A stretch of DNA of 64,000 nucleotides from Chitinophaga cymbidii (GTDB lineage Bacteria > Bacteroidota > Bacteroidia > Chitinophagales > Chitinophagaceae): NCBI RefSeq assembly GCF_007992715.1, contig NZ_BKAU01000001.1, forward strand, positions 2,046,001-2,110,000, given 5' to 3'. Position numbers and translations under genes: made by a program. Position 1 is the stretch's first letter; each line of letters begins with the position of its first letter. This document shows, piece after piece, positions 28,632-35,915 of the stretch. The notes under the pieces were generated by a model that was given only the letters and a program-made list of their open reading frames with translations, ran no database searches and had not been told where the DNA came from.

Positions 28632-28805
28632 AAAAGATATGGTTTATACTGCGTGTACTCTTCTTCAAATCAACCAATAACAATGCCAAAAACGCAAAGA
28701 AAGCATAGTTTATTGTAAAATAGTTAACTTTTGGCGGATTTTATTCACGAAACCTGTTATTTTTTATGAGCGGTAACGCCGCTCCGAATCCTCCCTGTAT
28801 TTTCG

Positions 28806-28813
28806 TAACTTTG
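28806..28813 (+). promoter_or_regulatory. -7 element TAACTTTG of ileS
   Basis: Exact TAnnTTTG match, giving a leader of about 40 bases before ATG 28862. A purine-rich AAAGGATAGGG precedes the start. Confidence 0.55.
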
Positions 28814-28861
28814 CAGACTTTTAAATACCGTTGTTATAACAATAAAGGATAGGGATTGTTT

Positions 28862-31800
28862 ATGTCCAAATATCAGGAATATAGTCAACTGAATTTACCG
28901 CAAATAGAACAGGATATACTGCAAGCGTGGGAACAGCACCAGATTTTCGAGAAAAGTGTGTCCAACCGGGACGGCGCCACGCCGTTCGTGTTTTATGAAG
29001 GCCCCCCGAGCGCCAACGGCCTCCCGGGCATTCACCACGTGATTTCCCGCGCCCTGAAAGACCTTGTTTGCCGGTATAAGACGATGCAGGGATTCCAGGT
29101 AAAACGCAAAAGCGGATGGGATACCCACGGCCTGCCGGTAGAGCTGGGCGTTGAAAAAGCGCTGGGCATTACCAAAGAAGATATTGGAAAAAAGATCTCC
29201 ATCGCGGAATATAACGACACCTGCCGCCGCGAGGTATTGAAGTATAAGGACCGCTGGGAAGAACTGACCCGCAAAATGGGGTATTGGGTAGACCTGGAAC
29301 GGCCTTACATTACTTTCGATAACAGCTATATCGAAAGCCTCTGGTGGTGCCTACAGCAGTTATATAAAAAAGGACTGCTGTACAAAAGTGTGAGCATCCA
29401 GCCGTATTCTCCCGCTGCCGGTACCGGGCTTAGCTCGCATGAGCTGAACCAGCCGGGAACTTATAAAGACGTGAAGGATACCACTGTGGTGGCCATGTTC
29501 AAAGCGGTTGACGCGGACAACTCCCGGTTTTTATTTGAAGCGGCCGGCTCCGACCAGGTATTTTTCCTAGCCTGGACCACCACTCCCTGGACGCTTCCGT
29601 CCAATCTCGGCCTGACCGTTGGCGCCAACATCGAATACCAGCTGATCAAGACGTTCAATCCGTATACCCATCTGCCGATCAATGTCATTCTGGCAAAGGA
29701 CCTGGCGGGTAAATATTTCAAGGGAGAAGGGGAAAACGCTGATTTTGAAGCATACAAGCCGGAGGACAAAGTCCTTCCCTGGAAGGTGCTCACCTCCTTC
29801 AAAGGCAGCCAGCTGGAAAACATCCGCTACGAACAGCTGTTGCCCTACGCGCAGCCGGAAGAGGGCGATCCCTTCCGCGTGCTGATCGGCGATTTCGTGA
29901 CCACCGAAGATGGTACCGGCATTGTACATACCGCTCCGGCCTTTGGTGCGGACGACAACCGCGTAGGTAAAAAATATGGCATCGGCATCCTCACGCTGGT
30001 AGACAGGCAGGGCAAGTTCCTGGATAATGTCGGCGAGTTTGCCGGCCGTTATGTGAAGGATTATAAAAATGATCCGGATTATAAAGATGTGGATGTTGAC
30101 ATTGCGGTTAAACTCAAAAAGGAAAACCGCGCTTTCAAAGTAGAAAAATATGAGCACACGTACCCGCATTGCTGGCGTACGGACAAACCCGTATTATATT
30201 ATCCCCTCGATGCCTGGTTCATCAAAACCACCGCCGCGAAAGACCGGATGGTGGAACTGAACAAGACCATCAACTGGAAACCCGCCGCTACCGGCACGGG
30301 CCGTTTCGGCAACTGGCTGGAAAATATGGTGGACTGGAACCTCAGCCGCAGCCGCTACTGGGGTACTCCGCTGCCCATCTGGCGTACGGAAGACGGCAGC
30401 GAAGAGATCTGCATCGGCAGCATCGCCGAGCTGAATGCCGGCATCCGCCTCGCCAATGAAGTACTGGGCGGTGATGTGAACAAAAATTACCTCCACGAAG
30501 GTATCCTGGACCTGCACAAACCGTATGTGGACGATATCATCCTCGTCAGCTCCACCGGCAAGCCCATGCGCCGCGAGCCCGATCTGATAGACGTGTGGTT
30601 TGACAGCGGCGCCATGCCCGTGGCGCAATGGCACTATCCCTTCGAGAACAAGGAGCTGATAGACAACGGCTCCGCGTTCCCCGCGGATTTCATTGCGGAG
30701 GGTGTGGACCAGACCCGTGGATGGTTCTACACACTGCATGCCCTGGCCGTGATGCTGTTCGACAGCGTCGCGTATAAAACTGTGGTATCCAATGGGCTGG
30801 TGCTGGACAAGAACGGCAACAAAATGAGTAAGCGCCTGGGCAACGTGGTAGATCCGTTCGCCACGATCGACCAGTTCGGCGCGGACGCTACCCGCTGGTA
30901 CCTCATCACCAATGCGTCGCCGTGGGACAGCATGAAGTTCGATGTGGAAGGCATCAGGGAGGTACAGCGTAAATTATTCGGCACATTATATAATACCTAT
31001 AACTTCTTCGCGATGTACGCCAACCTGGACAATTTCAGGTTTTCGGAAGCGTACATTCCGCTGGACCAGCGTCCGGAGATCGACCGCTGGATCATTTCAC
31101 TGCTGAACACCCTGGTGAAACAGGTGGGCGCCAGTCTGGATGATTACGAGCCCACACAGGCCGGCCGCGCGGTTCAGGAGTTTGTAGACGAGCATCTGAG
31201 CAACTGGTATGTAAGGCTTTGCCGCCGCCGGTTCTGGAAAGGGGAGTATGAGCACGACAAGATCTGCGCTTACCAGACTTTATATGAATGCCTGGAAAAG
31301 ATCGCGCAGCTGATGGCCCCGGTGTCGCCCTTCTTTACCGACTGGCTGTACCGGAACCTGAACAATGTCAGCGGCAGGCAGGCAGCTCCTTCCGTTCACC
31401 TGACCGATTTCCCGGTAGCCGATGCAAAAGCCATCGACACTGATCTGGAAGAGCGGATGCAGCTGGCGCAGGACGTTTCATCGCTGGTACTGTCCCTCCG
31501 GAAGAAGACGAACAACAAGGTGCGCCAGCCACTCCAGAAGATATTGATACCTGTGCTGGATCCTCATACGCGGGAGCAGCTGAGCCTCGTGGAACATTTG
31601 GTAAAAAGCGAAGTGAATGTAAAAAGTATTGAGTATCTTACGGAAACGGAAGGTTTCATCAAGAAAAAGATCAAGCCGAACTACAAAACGCTGGGTAGCA
31701 GGATGGGTGCCAGGATGAAAGCAGTGGCCGGCGCGATCAGTGCTTTTTCCCAACATGATATAGCCACGCTTGAAAAAGAGGGCGAGTTTGGCTTAATAAT

Positions 31801-32185
31801 TGATAATGAGCGTATTCCAATCTTGTTATCAGATGTCGAGATAATTTCTGAAGATATCCCGGGATGGACGGTCGCCAACAAAGGTGCGCTGACGGTGGCC
31901 CTGGATATTACTATCACCCCTGAGTTACTGGATGAGGGCAATGCCCGTGAGCTGGTTAACCGGATCCAGAAGATACGGAAAGACAGTGGTTTTGAGTTAA
32001 CTGACAGGATTGCTGTAAAAGTGCAGGAGGTAGATAGCCTGAAGTCGGCGATAATTAACTTTAATGACTATATTTGCACGGAAATTTTGGCAGATAGTTT
32101 GGATGTAGTGACGCAATTACAGGAGGGCATTGAAGTAGAAGTTAACGATCTTAAATTTAACGTATTAGTTAACAAAAAAAGCTAA
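28862..32185 (+). CDS. ileS: Isoleucine--tRNA ligase
   Basis: Class I synthetase that charges tRNA-Ile and edits valine. The 1107 residues include the HIGH-type motif GLPGIHHV near residue 52, the editing domain with TTPWTLPSN, and KMSKR at about 654, followed by the anticodon-binding domain. The long form without an obvious C-terminal zinc finger resembles the eukaryote-like IleRS type. A TTG at 28856 is rejected in favour of the ATG. The last 500 bases or so are more AT-rich than the rest. The DksA-like gene follows after 4 bases. Confidence 0.97.
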   Translation: MSKYQEYSQLNLPQIEQDILQAWEQHQIFEKSVSNRDGATPFVFYEGPPSANGLPGIHHVISRALKDLVCRYKTMQGFQVKRKSGWDTHGLPVELGVEKALGITKEDIGKKISIAEYNDTCRREVLKYKDRWEELTRKMGYWVDLERPYITFDNSYIESLWWCLQQLYKKGLLYKSVSIQPYSPAAGTGLSSHELNQPGTYKDVKDTTVVAMFKAVDADNSRFLFEAAGSDQVFFLAWTTTPWTLPSNLGLTVGANIEYQLIKTFNPYTHLPINVILAKDLAGKYFKGEGENADFEAYKPEDKVLPWKVLTSFKGSQLENIRYEQLLPYAQPEEGDPFRVLIGDFVTTEDGTGIVHTAPAFGADDNRVGKKYGIGILTLVDRQGKFLDNVGEFAGRYVKDYKNDPDYKDVDVDIAVKLKKENRAFKVEKYEHTYPHCWRTDKPVLYYPLDAWFIKTTAAKDRMVELNKTINWKPAATGTGRFGNWLENMVDWNLSRSRYWGTPLPIWRTEDGSEEICIGSIAELNAGIRLANEVLGGDVNKNYLHEGILDLHKPYVDDIILVSSTGKPMRREPDLIDVWFDSGAMPVAQWHYPFENKELIDNGSAFPADFIAEGVDQTRGWFYTLHALAVMLFDSVAYKTVVSNGLVLDKNGNKMSKRLGNVVDPFATIDQFGADATRWYLITNASPWDSMKFDVEGIREVQRKLFGTLYNTYNFFAMYANLDNFRFSEAYIPLDQRPEIDRWIISLLNTLVKQVGASLDDYEPTQAGRAVQEFVDEHLSNWYVRLCRRRFWKGEYEHDKICAYQTLYECLEKIAQLMAPVSPFFTDWLYRNLNNVSGRQAAPSVHLTDFPVADAKAIDTDLEERMQLAQDVSSLVLSLRKKTNNKVRQPLQKILIPVLDPHTREQLSLVEHLVKSEVNVKSIEYLTETEGFIKKKIKPNYKTLGSRMGARMKAVAGAISAFSQHDIATLEKEGEFGLIIDNERIPILLSDVEIISEDIPGWTVANKGALTVALDITITPELLDEGNARELVNRIQKIRKDSGFELTDRIAVKVQEVDSLKSAIINFNDYICTEILADSLDVVTQLQEGIEVEVNDLKFNVLVNKKS

Positions 32186-32189
32186 TCCC

Positions 32190-33260
32190 ATGGCAACAAA
32201 GAAGAAGGTTGCTAGTAAGACTACCAAGAAGGCGATACCTGCCAAGAAAACTGTAGCGAAGAAAGCAGCACCGGCGGCCAAGAAACCCGCAGCAAAACCC
32301 GCGCCTGCCAAAAAAGCGGCCGCTCCCAAGAAGGCGGTTGGCAAAGCAGCGCCCAAGGCCGCAAAACCCGCTCCCAAGAAGGCAGCAGTAAAGAAAGCGC
32401 CTGTGAAATCAGCACCGAAGAAGGCGGCCGCCAGGAAACCCGTGGCAGCGCCGAAGAAAGCAGCCGTTGCCAAAGCACCAGCCAGGAAAGCAACGCCGGC
32501 CGCCAAAGCGCCGGCAAAGAAGTCAACTCCGGTGAAAGCAAAAGCATCCGCAAAGCAGGCACCCGTGACGAAAGCGCCGGCAGCAAAACCAGCTCCGGCA
32601 GCCAGAAAGCCAGCAGCGCCGAAAACAATTGCAAAACCGGTTATTTCTAAACCAGTAGTAAAAGAGGATATAATGCCAGCAAAGAATAAACAGGAAAAAC
32701 CAGAGAAAGAAACAGCCAGGAAATCCGGTAAAACAGAAGAACCGGTAAAACGGGCATCTGAAAAAGCGGTTTCCAGACCTGCTTCCAGCAGATCTTCCTC
32801 TACCTCCAGGCCGGCCATGAAGACCGTTACCTATGCGCCTGAGTTCACCAAATCCGTGCTGGACCAGCCGGATGCGCCTTCCGGTCCGATTTACCGCTAC
32901 AGCGATCCCGAACTGCAGGAGTTCAAAGAGATCATCCTGAAGAAACTGGAAGCTGCCAAAAAGGAACTGGTATACCTCCAGGGCCTTATCACCCGCAAGG
33001 ATGAAGCCGGTACGGATGATACCGAGAACAAATACATGAGCATGGAAGACGGCAGTGGCTCCCAGGAACGCGAGCAGCTGAACCAGATGGCCAGCCGCCA
33101 GATACAGTTCATCGATCACCTGGAAAAAGCGTTGATGAGGATCGAAAACAAAACATATGGTATCTGCCGTGTTACAGGCAAGCTGATCGATAAAGCGCGC
33201 CTGAAAGCAGTACCGCATGCCACACTTAGCATTGAAGCAAAACTGGCTAAAAGCAAATAG
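32190..33260 (+). CDS. Histone H1-like K/A/P-rich tail fused to a TraR/DksA-type domain
   Basis: The 356 residues split into two parts. Residues 1-160 are a Lys/Ala/Pro repeat (AAKKPAAKPAPAKK-type) like the C-terminal tail of histone H1, which would bind DNA or RNA without a fixed fold. From about 220 to 356 there is a DksA/TraR coiled coil and a finger remnant, YGICRVTGKLIDKARLKAVP. Only the first of four zinc cysteines survives. An internal ATG at 32673, preceded by AAAGAGG, could yield a 195-residue form without the tail. The gene is transcribed with ileS. Binding to RNA polymerase is the family precedent, not shown here. Confidence 0.8.
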   Translation: MATKKKVASKTTKKAIPAKKTVAKKAAPAAKKPAAKPAPAKKAAAPKKAVGKAAPKAAKPAPKKAAVKKAPVKSAPKKAAARKPVAAPKKAAVAKAPARKATPAAKAPAKKSTPVKAKASAKQAPVTKAPAAKPAPAARKPAAPKTIAKPVISKPVVKEDIMPAKNKQEKPEKETARKSGKTEEPVKRASEKAVSRPASSRSSSTSRPAMKTVTYAPEFTKSVLDQPDAPSGPIYRYSDPELQEFKEIILKKLEAAKKELVYLQGLITRKDEAGTDDTENKYMSMEDGSGSQEREQLNQMASRQIQFIDHLEKALMRIENKTYGICRVTGKLIDKARLKAVPHATLSIEAKLAKSK

Positions 33261-33287
33261 CCGTTTGTTTGTATACAAATAATTGAG

Positions 33288-33315
33288 AGGGCTGTTCAGA
33301 AGAACGGCCCTTTTT
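33288..33315 (+). terminator. Terminator of the ileS/DksA-like operon
   Basis: AGGGCTGTTC and GAACGGCCCT pair around AGAA and are followed by TTTTT. Confidence 0.88.
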
Positions 33316-33417
33316 CATTTGACTTGCTTTTATCCTCAGTGCTTTTTCTAAGCAATCTAACTTTCTGAATAGCGAACATACCCGGGTAGCATAAAACCTT
33401 CATCCGGATACTGATTC

Positions 33418-33607
33418 CCGGCGGACTATAATTCCAGCCGAACTATAGTCCCCGGCGAACCATGATTTTAATGAACCAACCCTGGCAACTACTTTTCCGC
33501 TCAATAACGATCTTCGGTAAAACGAAGCCGGGAGAACCCGGCCCCCCGTAAAAATGTGGGAGCTTAGGCAACATCTGGTCACACCGCGTAACCAGGTTGC
33601 CGCTCCC
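33418..33607. other. Cluster of four hairpin-forming inverted repeats in a gene-free gap
   Basis: The gap 33261-33809 has no convincing gene. It contains CCGG-C-GGACTATA (33418-33430) with TATAGTCCCCGG (33444-33455); CTTCG/CGAAG (33512-33527); GCCGGG/CCCGGC around AGAA (33527-33542); and a long stem at 33558-33607. That stem stacks GGGAGC/GCTCCC, GGCAAC/GTTGCC and CTGGT/ACCAG with TTA and AT bulges. Bulged stems of this kind suggest an RNA element, but strand, promoter and identity are unknown. Confidence 0.5.
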
Positions 33608-33655
33608 TTATGTGAATCTACAATGAGGCTGCGCCGCTAACCTCCTTCTCTCAGT

Positions 33656-33803
33656 CCTCTACACTTCACCGTTCAGCATCCATCCCATCAGCGTTCCACG
33701 CTTCACCATCCAGCATCTATCCTCATCAGCCCTCTACGCTTCACCGTTCAGCATCTATCCTCATCAGCGCTCTACACTTCACCCCTCCACCATCCATCCC
33801 CCT
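33656..33803. repeat. Four imperfect 38-bp tandem repeats
   Basis: Units start near 33656, 33694, 33731 and 33769 and share CTCTACRCTTCACC followed by CAGCATCTATCC and TCATCAGC. The array is C/T-rich on the plus strand and lies just beyond the stop of the small helical gene. It is not coding. Confidence 0.7.
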
Positions 33804-33809
33804 AACTCC

Positions 33810-34079
33810 CTACTTCGCCGCCATCCGCGCATTCCTGATCTTCTGCATCACTTCCACCGCCGCCCGGGCCTGCGCTATCAACTCATCCAGCATCTCATCG
33901 GAAGGGCCGCTCTCCGCGGAGGCCTCCGCATCACTGATCAACTCCCGGACCTCCTCCAACGTTAAATACTCACTCTTGCTGATCTCCAGCGTTGTCATAT
34001 GAAACTGCTGGATAACCTTTTCGTCTGTGGCAAGATCAATTGCTTCATGCAACCGCTCCCGCATTGTCGAAACATTCAT
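33810..34079 (-). CDS. Small helical protein, possible orphan antitoxin
   Basis: An 89-residue acidic, predicted all-helical protein. Its first 30 residues (NVSTMRERLHEAIDLATDEK) look like the N-terminus of small Bacteroidota antitoxins of RelE/ParE-type pairs, but the rest (TLEEVRELISDAEASAESG and a C-terminal helix) is unfamiliar. No toxin gene follows; the tandem repeat array does. The ATG at 34079 gives the most compact protein. Whether it is translated is not certain. Confidence 0.5.
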   Translation of the reverse strand: MNVSTMRERLHEAIDLATDEKVIQQFHMTTLEISKSEYLTLEEVRELISDAEASAESGPSDEMLDELIAQARAAVEVMQKIRNARMAAK

Positions 34080-34201
34080 AACGTTTTTATTTTTTACGAA
34101 TGTAGAAGCAAAGCCGGAAAACAGCGCTGAAAAAGAGCGAGAGTTTGTTATCTGAAACCGACAATTTCTCTGCTTTTTCAAACATTATTTGCGCAACAGG
34201 C

Positions 34202-34236
34202 AAAAAAAATGCTTCCCGGGAAAAGCCGGAAAGCAT
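34202..34236 (-). terminator. Terminator of the glycosyltransferase-HAD gene
   Basis: ATGCTT-C-CCGG pairs with CCGG-A-AAGCAT; read leftward it is followed by eight T residues. Confidence 0.75.
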
Positions 34237-34260
34237 CGTTCGAAATTGAAAAATAATATT

Positions 34261-35781
34261 TTATACCACTTCCTCAGCAGGCGCCATCGCTTTTCTCACC
34301 TGTCTTGCCGCCAGGTATAAAAGTCCCGCCGTAGCCACTACCGCCAGGCTTCCCAGCCCGATGTTGCGCACCTGCCGTTTGGTAGGCCAGCGCTTTCCCT
34401 GTTTTTCCGGGCTCGCCTGCGCAATATCCAGCAGCGGCGCCATACAGGGGTCCTCGATCACCTTGTCCGCCAGGGATTCCACTTCCACAAATTGTGGATG
34501 GTACGCCACACCGATCCCCGCCTCCTGCAACATAGCGCGGTCACTTTCCCCGTTACCCACATAGATGATGTTCTGTGACGGAATGTGATATTTCTCCGAA
34601 ATGTATTTCAGGATATTGCTTTTATCATAGGTGAGCCTGTTGCCTTCCGTTTCCAGGAAATATTCCGGGATGGTCAGCTCGCCGGTTGCAACGCTGTGGA
34701 TGAGGTGCAGGCGGTTGGCAAATGCGAAGTCTGCCCCCAGCTTGTTCTTCATATGCTGCGCCACGCATTCAAAACCGTCTGTAATGAACCCGCAGACATA
34801 GCCGCGTTTCTTCAGCTCACGGATCACGTGACGGATGTCTGGCGTATATGGAATATTATCCGCCACTTCCAGCAGCTCCGCCAGGTTTCTGCCCTGGAAG
34901 AGCGCTGCCGAACGTTCCAGGATGGAAACCGGATCGGAATAATGTTGCAGTATCTGTATCAATGGTTCTTCCTGGTCGAAGGCCGCCGCGGCGAGGTAAA
35001 GATAGTTTTGTGTGAACACCGCTTCGTCCAGGTTAAAGATCACCATCTTCTCCAGCTTGTCGATCGATTCGAGGATGGAATATTCCATTTGCTCGCGGAT
35101 GATATTGATATTGCCAAGCGTTTCCAGGTTTTGCAGGGGAATGCTTTCCGCCTTGCGGAGAATGGTGCGGGATACTTCGCGGGACATCTTACTGAGTTGC
35201 TCCCAGGTCTGCATCGCATTTTCCAGCCGGCCGATGTTCACTTCCTTTATACGCGCATTTTGCTGGTATACATCTATCAGCAGACCAATGTCCACACCAT
35301 AATCATTTTCAAAATGAACTTTTTGTAAAAGCGATTTGCGCGCGGCGATCATACCGCTGAGCGGTTGCTGAAAGTTGGCGAGCCCCGGAAAGAGAATGCT
35401 CAGCAGCGGCTTGGCCACCAGTTGCGTGACCCTTCCCGCCTGTCTTTCAAAAAAAGATTTTACAAAATCCGCTTCGTCGTTCACAATATCATCGGTCAGC
35501 AGTTCAACAAGACCATCCGGATAGGTAAGAATATCTCCGTCCACATACATAATAATATCATGCTTGGCCGCCATCATTCCTTCCCGCATGGAAATGCCTT
35601 TTCCGCGCTGGCTGCTTGTGATCACGCGCACTTTATCTTTCATTGCTTCCTCTACGGTATTATCTGTTGAATTATCATCTACAACAATGATCTCGATAGG
35701 TCGGGAAGTTTTCCTGATTGTTTTTATGACCTGGCGTATGGTGGCGCCTTCGTTAAGCACTGGTATAACTACAGAAATCAC
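34261..35781 (-). CDS. GT2-type glycosyltransferase fused to a HAD-like domain, C-terminal membrane anchor
   Basis: About 506 residues. The first 220 form a GT-A glycosyltransferase (SVVIPVLNEGATIRQVI, VVDDNSTDNTV, and the DxD-like VDGDI). Residues of about 240-430 form a HAD fold: a motif I equivalent FNLDEA in which the nucleophilic first Asp is Asn, motif II FITDG, a lysine in YDKSN, and motif IV GNGESD. A C-terminal hydrophobic helix (LGSLAVVATAGLLYLAARQV) should anchor it. Start: a longer ATG at 35871 lies inside the upstream gene's terminator and before a -7 box, so I prefer GTG 35781. The product could be a phosphorylated glycoside, but this is inference. Confidence 0.7.
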   Translation of the reverse strand: MISVVIPVLNEGATIRQVIKTIRKTSRPIEIIVVDDNSTDNTVEEAMKDKVRVITSSQRGKGISMREGMMAAKHDIIMYVDGDILTYPDGLVELLTDDIVNDEADFVKSFFERQAGRVTQLVAKPLLSILFPGLANFQQPLSGMIAARKSLLQKVHFENDYGVDIGLLIDVYQQNARIKEVNIGRLENAMQTWEQLSKMSREVSRTILRKAESIPLQNLETLGNINIIREQMEYSILESIDKLEKMVIFNLDEAVFTQNYLYLAAAAFDQEEPLIQILQHYSDPVSILERSAALFQGRNLAELLEVADNIPYTPDIRHVIRELKKRGYVCGFITDGFECVAQHMKNKLGADFAFANRLHLIHSVATGELTIPEYFLETEGNRLTYDKSNILKYISEKYHIPSQNIIYVGNGESDRAMLQEAGIGVAYHPQFVEVESLADKVIEDPCMAPLLDIAQASPEKQGKRWPTKRQVRNIGLGSLAVVATAGLLYLAARQVRKAMAPAEEVV

Positions 35782-35833
35782 AGGTGCAATTTTAAATGAA
35801 CAAATAAGGTTCCTTCTGGCACGCTCAAAGTAC

Positions 35834-35841
35834 CAAAAATA
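35834..35841 (-). promoter_or_regulatory. -7 element TATTTTTG of the glycosyltransferase-HAD gene
   Basis: Exact TAnnTTTG match on the minus strand; transcription would begin near 35827, downstream of the ATG at 35871. Confidence 0.45.
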
Positions 35842-35864
35842 GTACCATCTAACTAATAAAAATG

Positions 35865-35894
35865 AAAGCATCCCCGCAAATGAGAAGATGCTTT
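35865..35894 (-). terminator. Terminator of the ABC transporter gene
   Basis: AAAGCATC (35865-35872) pairs with GATGCTTT (35887-35894); the leftward side is T-rich. It lies 22 bases after the transporter stop. Confidence 0.7.
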
Positions 35895-35915
35895 TATAAT
35901 GTGAAAATTTTTCTA

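Noticed and set aside
32165..32818. An alanine/phenylalanine-rich frame opposite the K/A/P repeat
   Set aside because: It is the complement of the lysine/alanine codons of the H1-like tail and would be a low-complexity membrane-like protein by chance.
33656..33803. CRISPR array
   Set aside because: The units are contiguous without unique spacers, are imperfect, and no cas gene is nearby; it is a plain tandem repeat.
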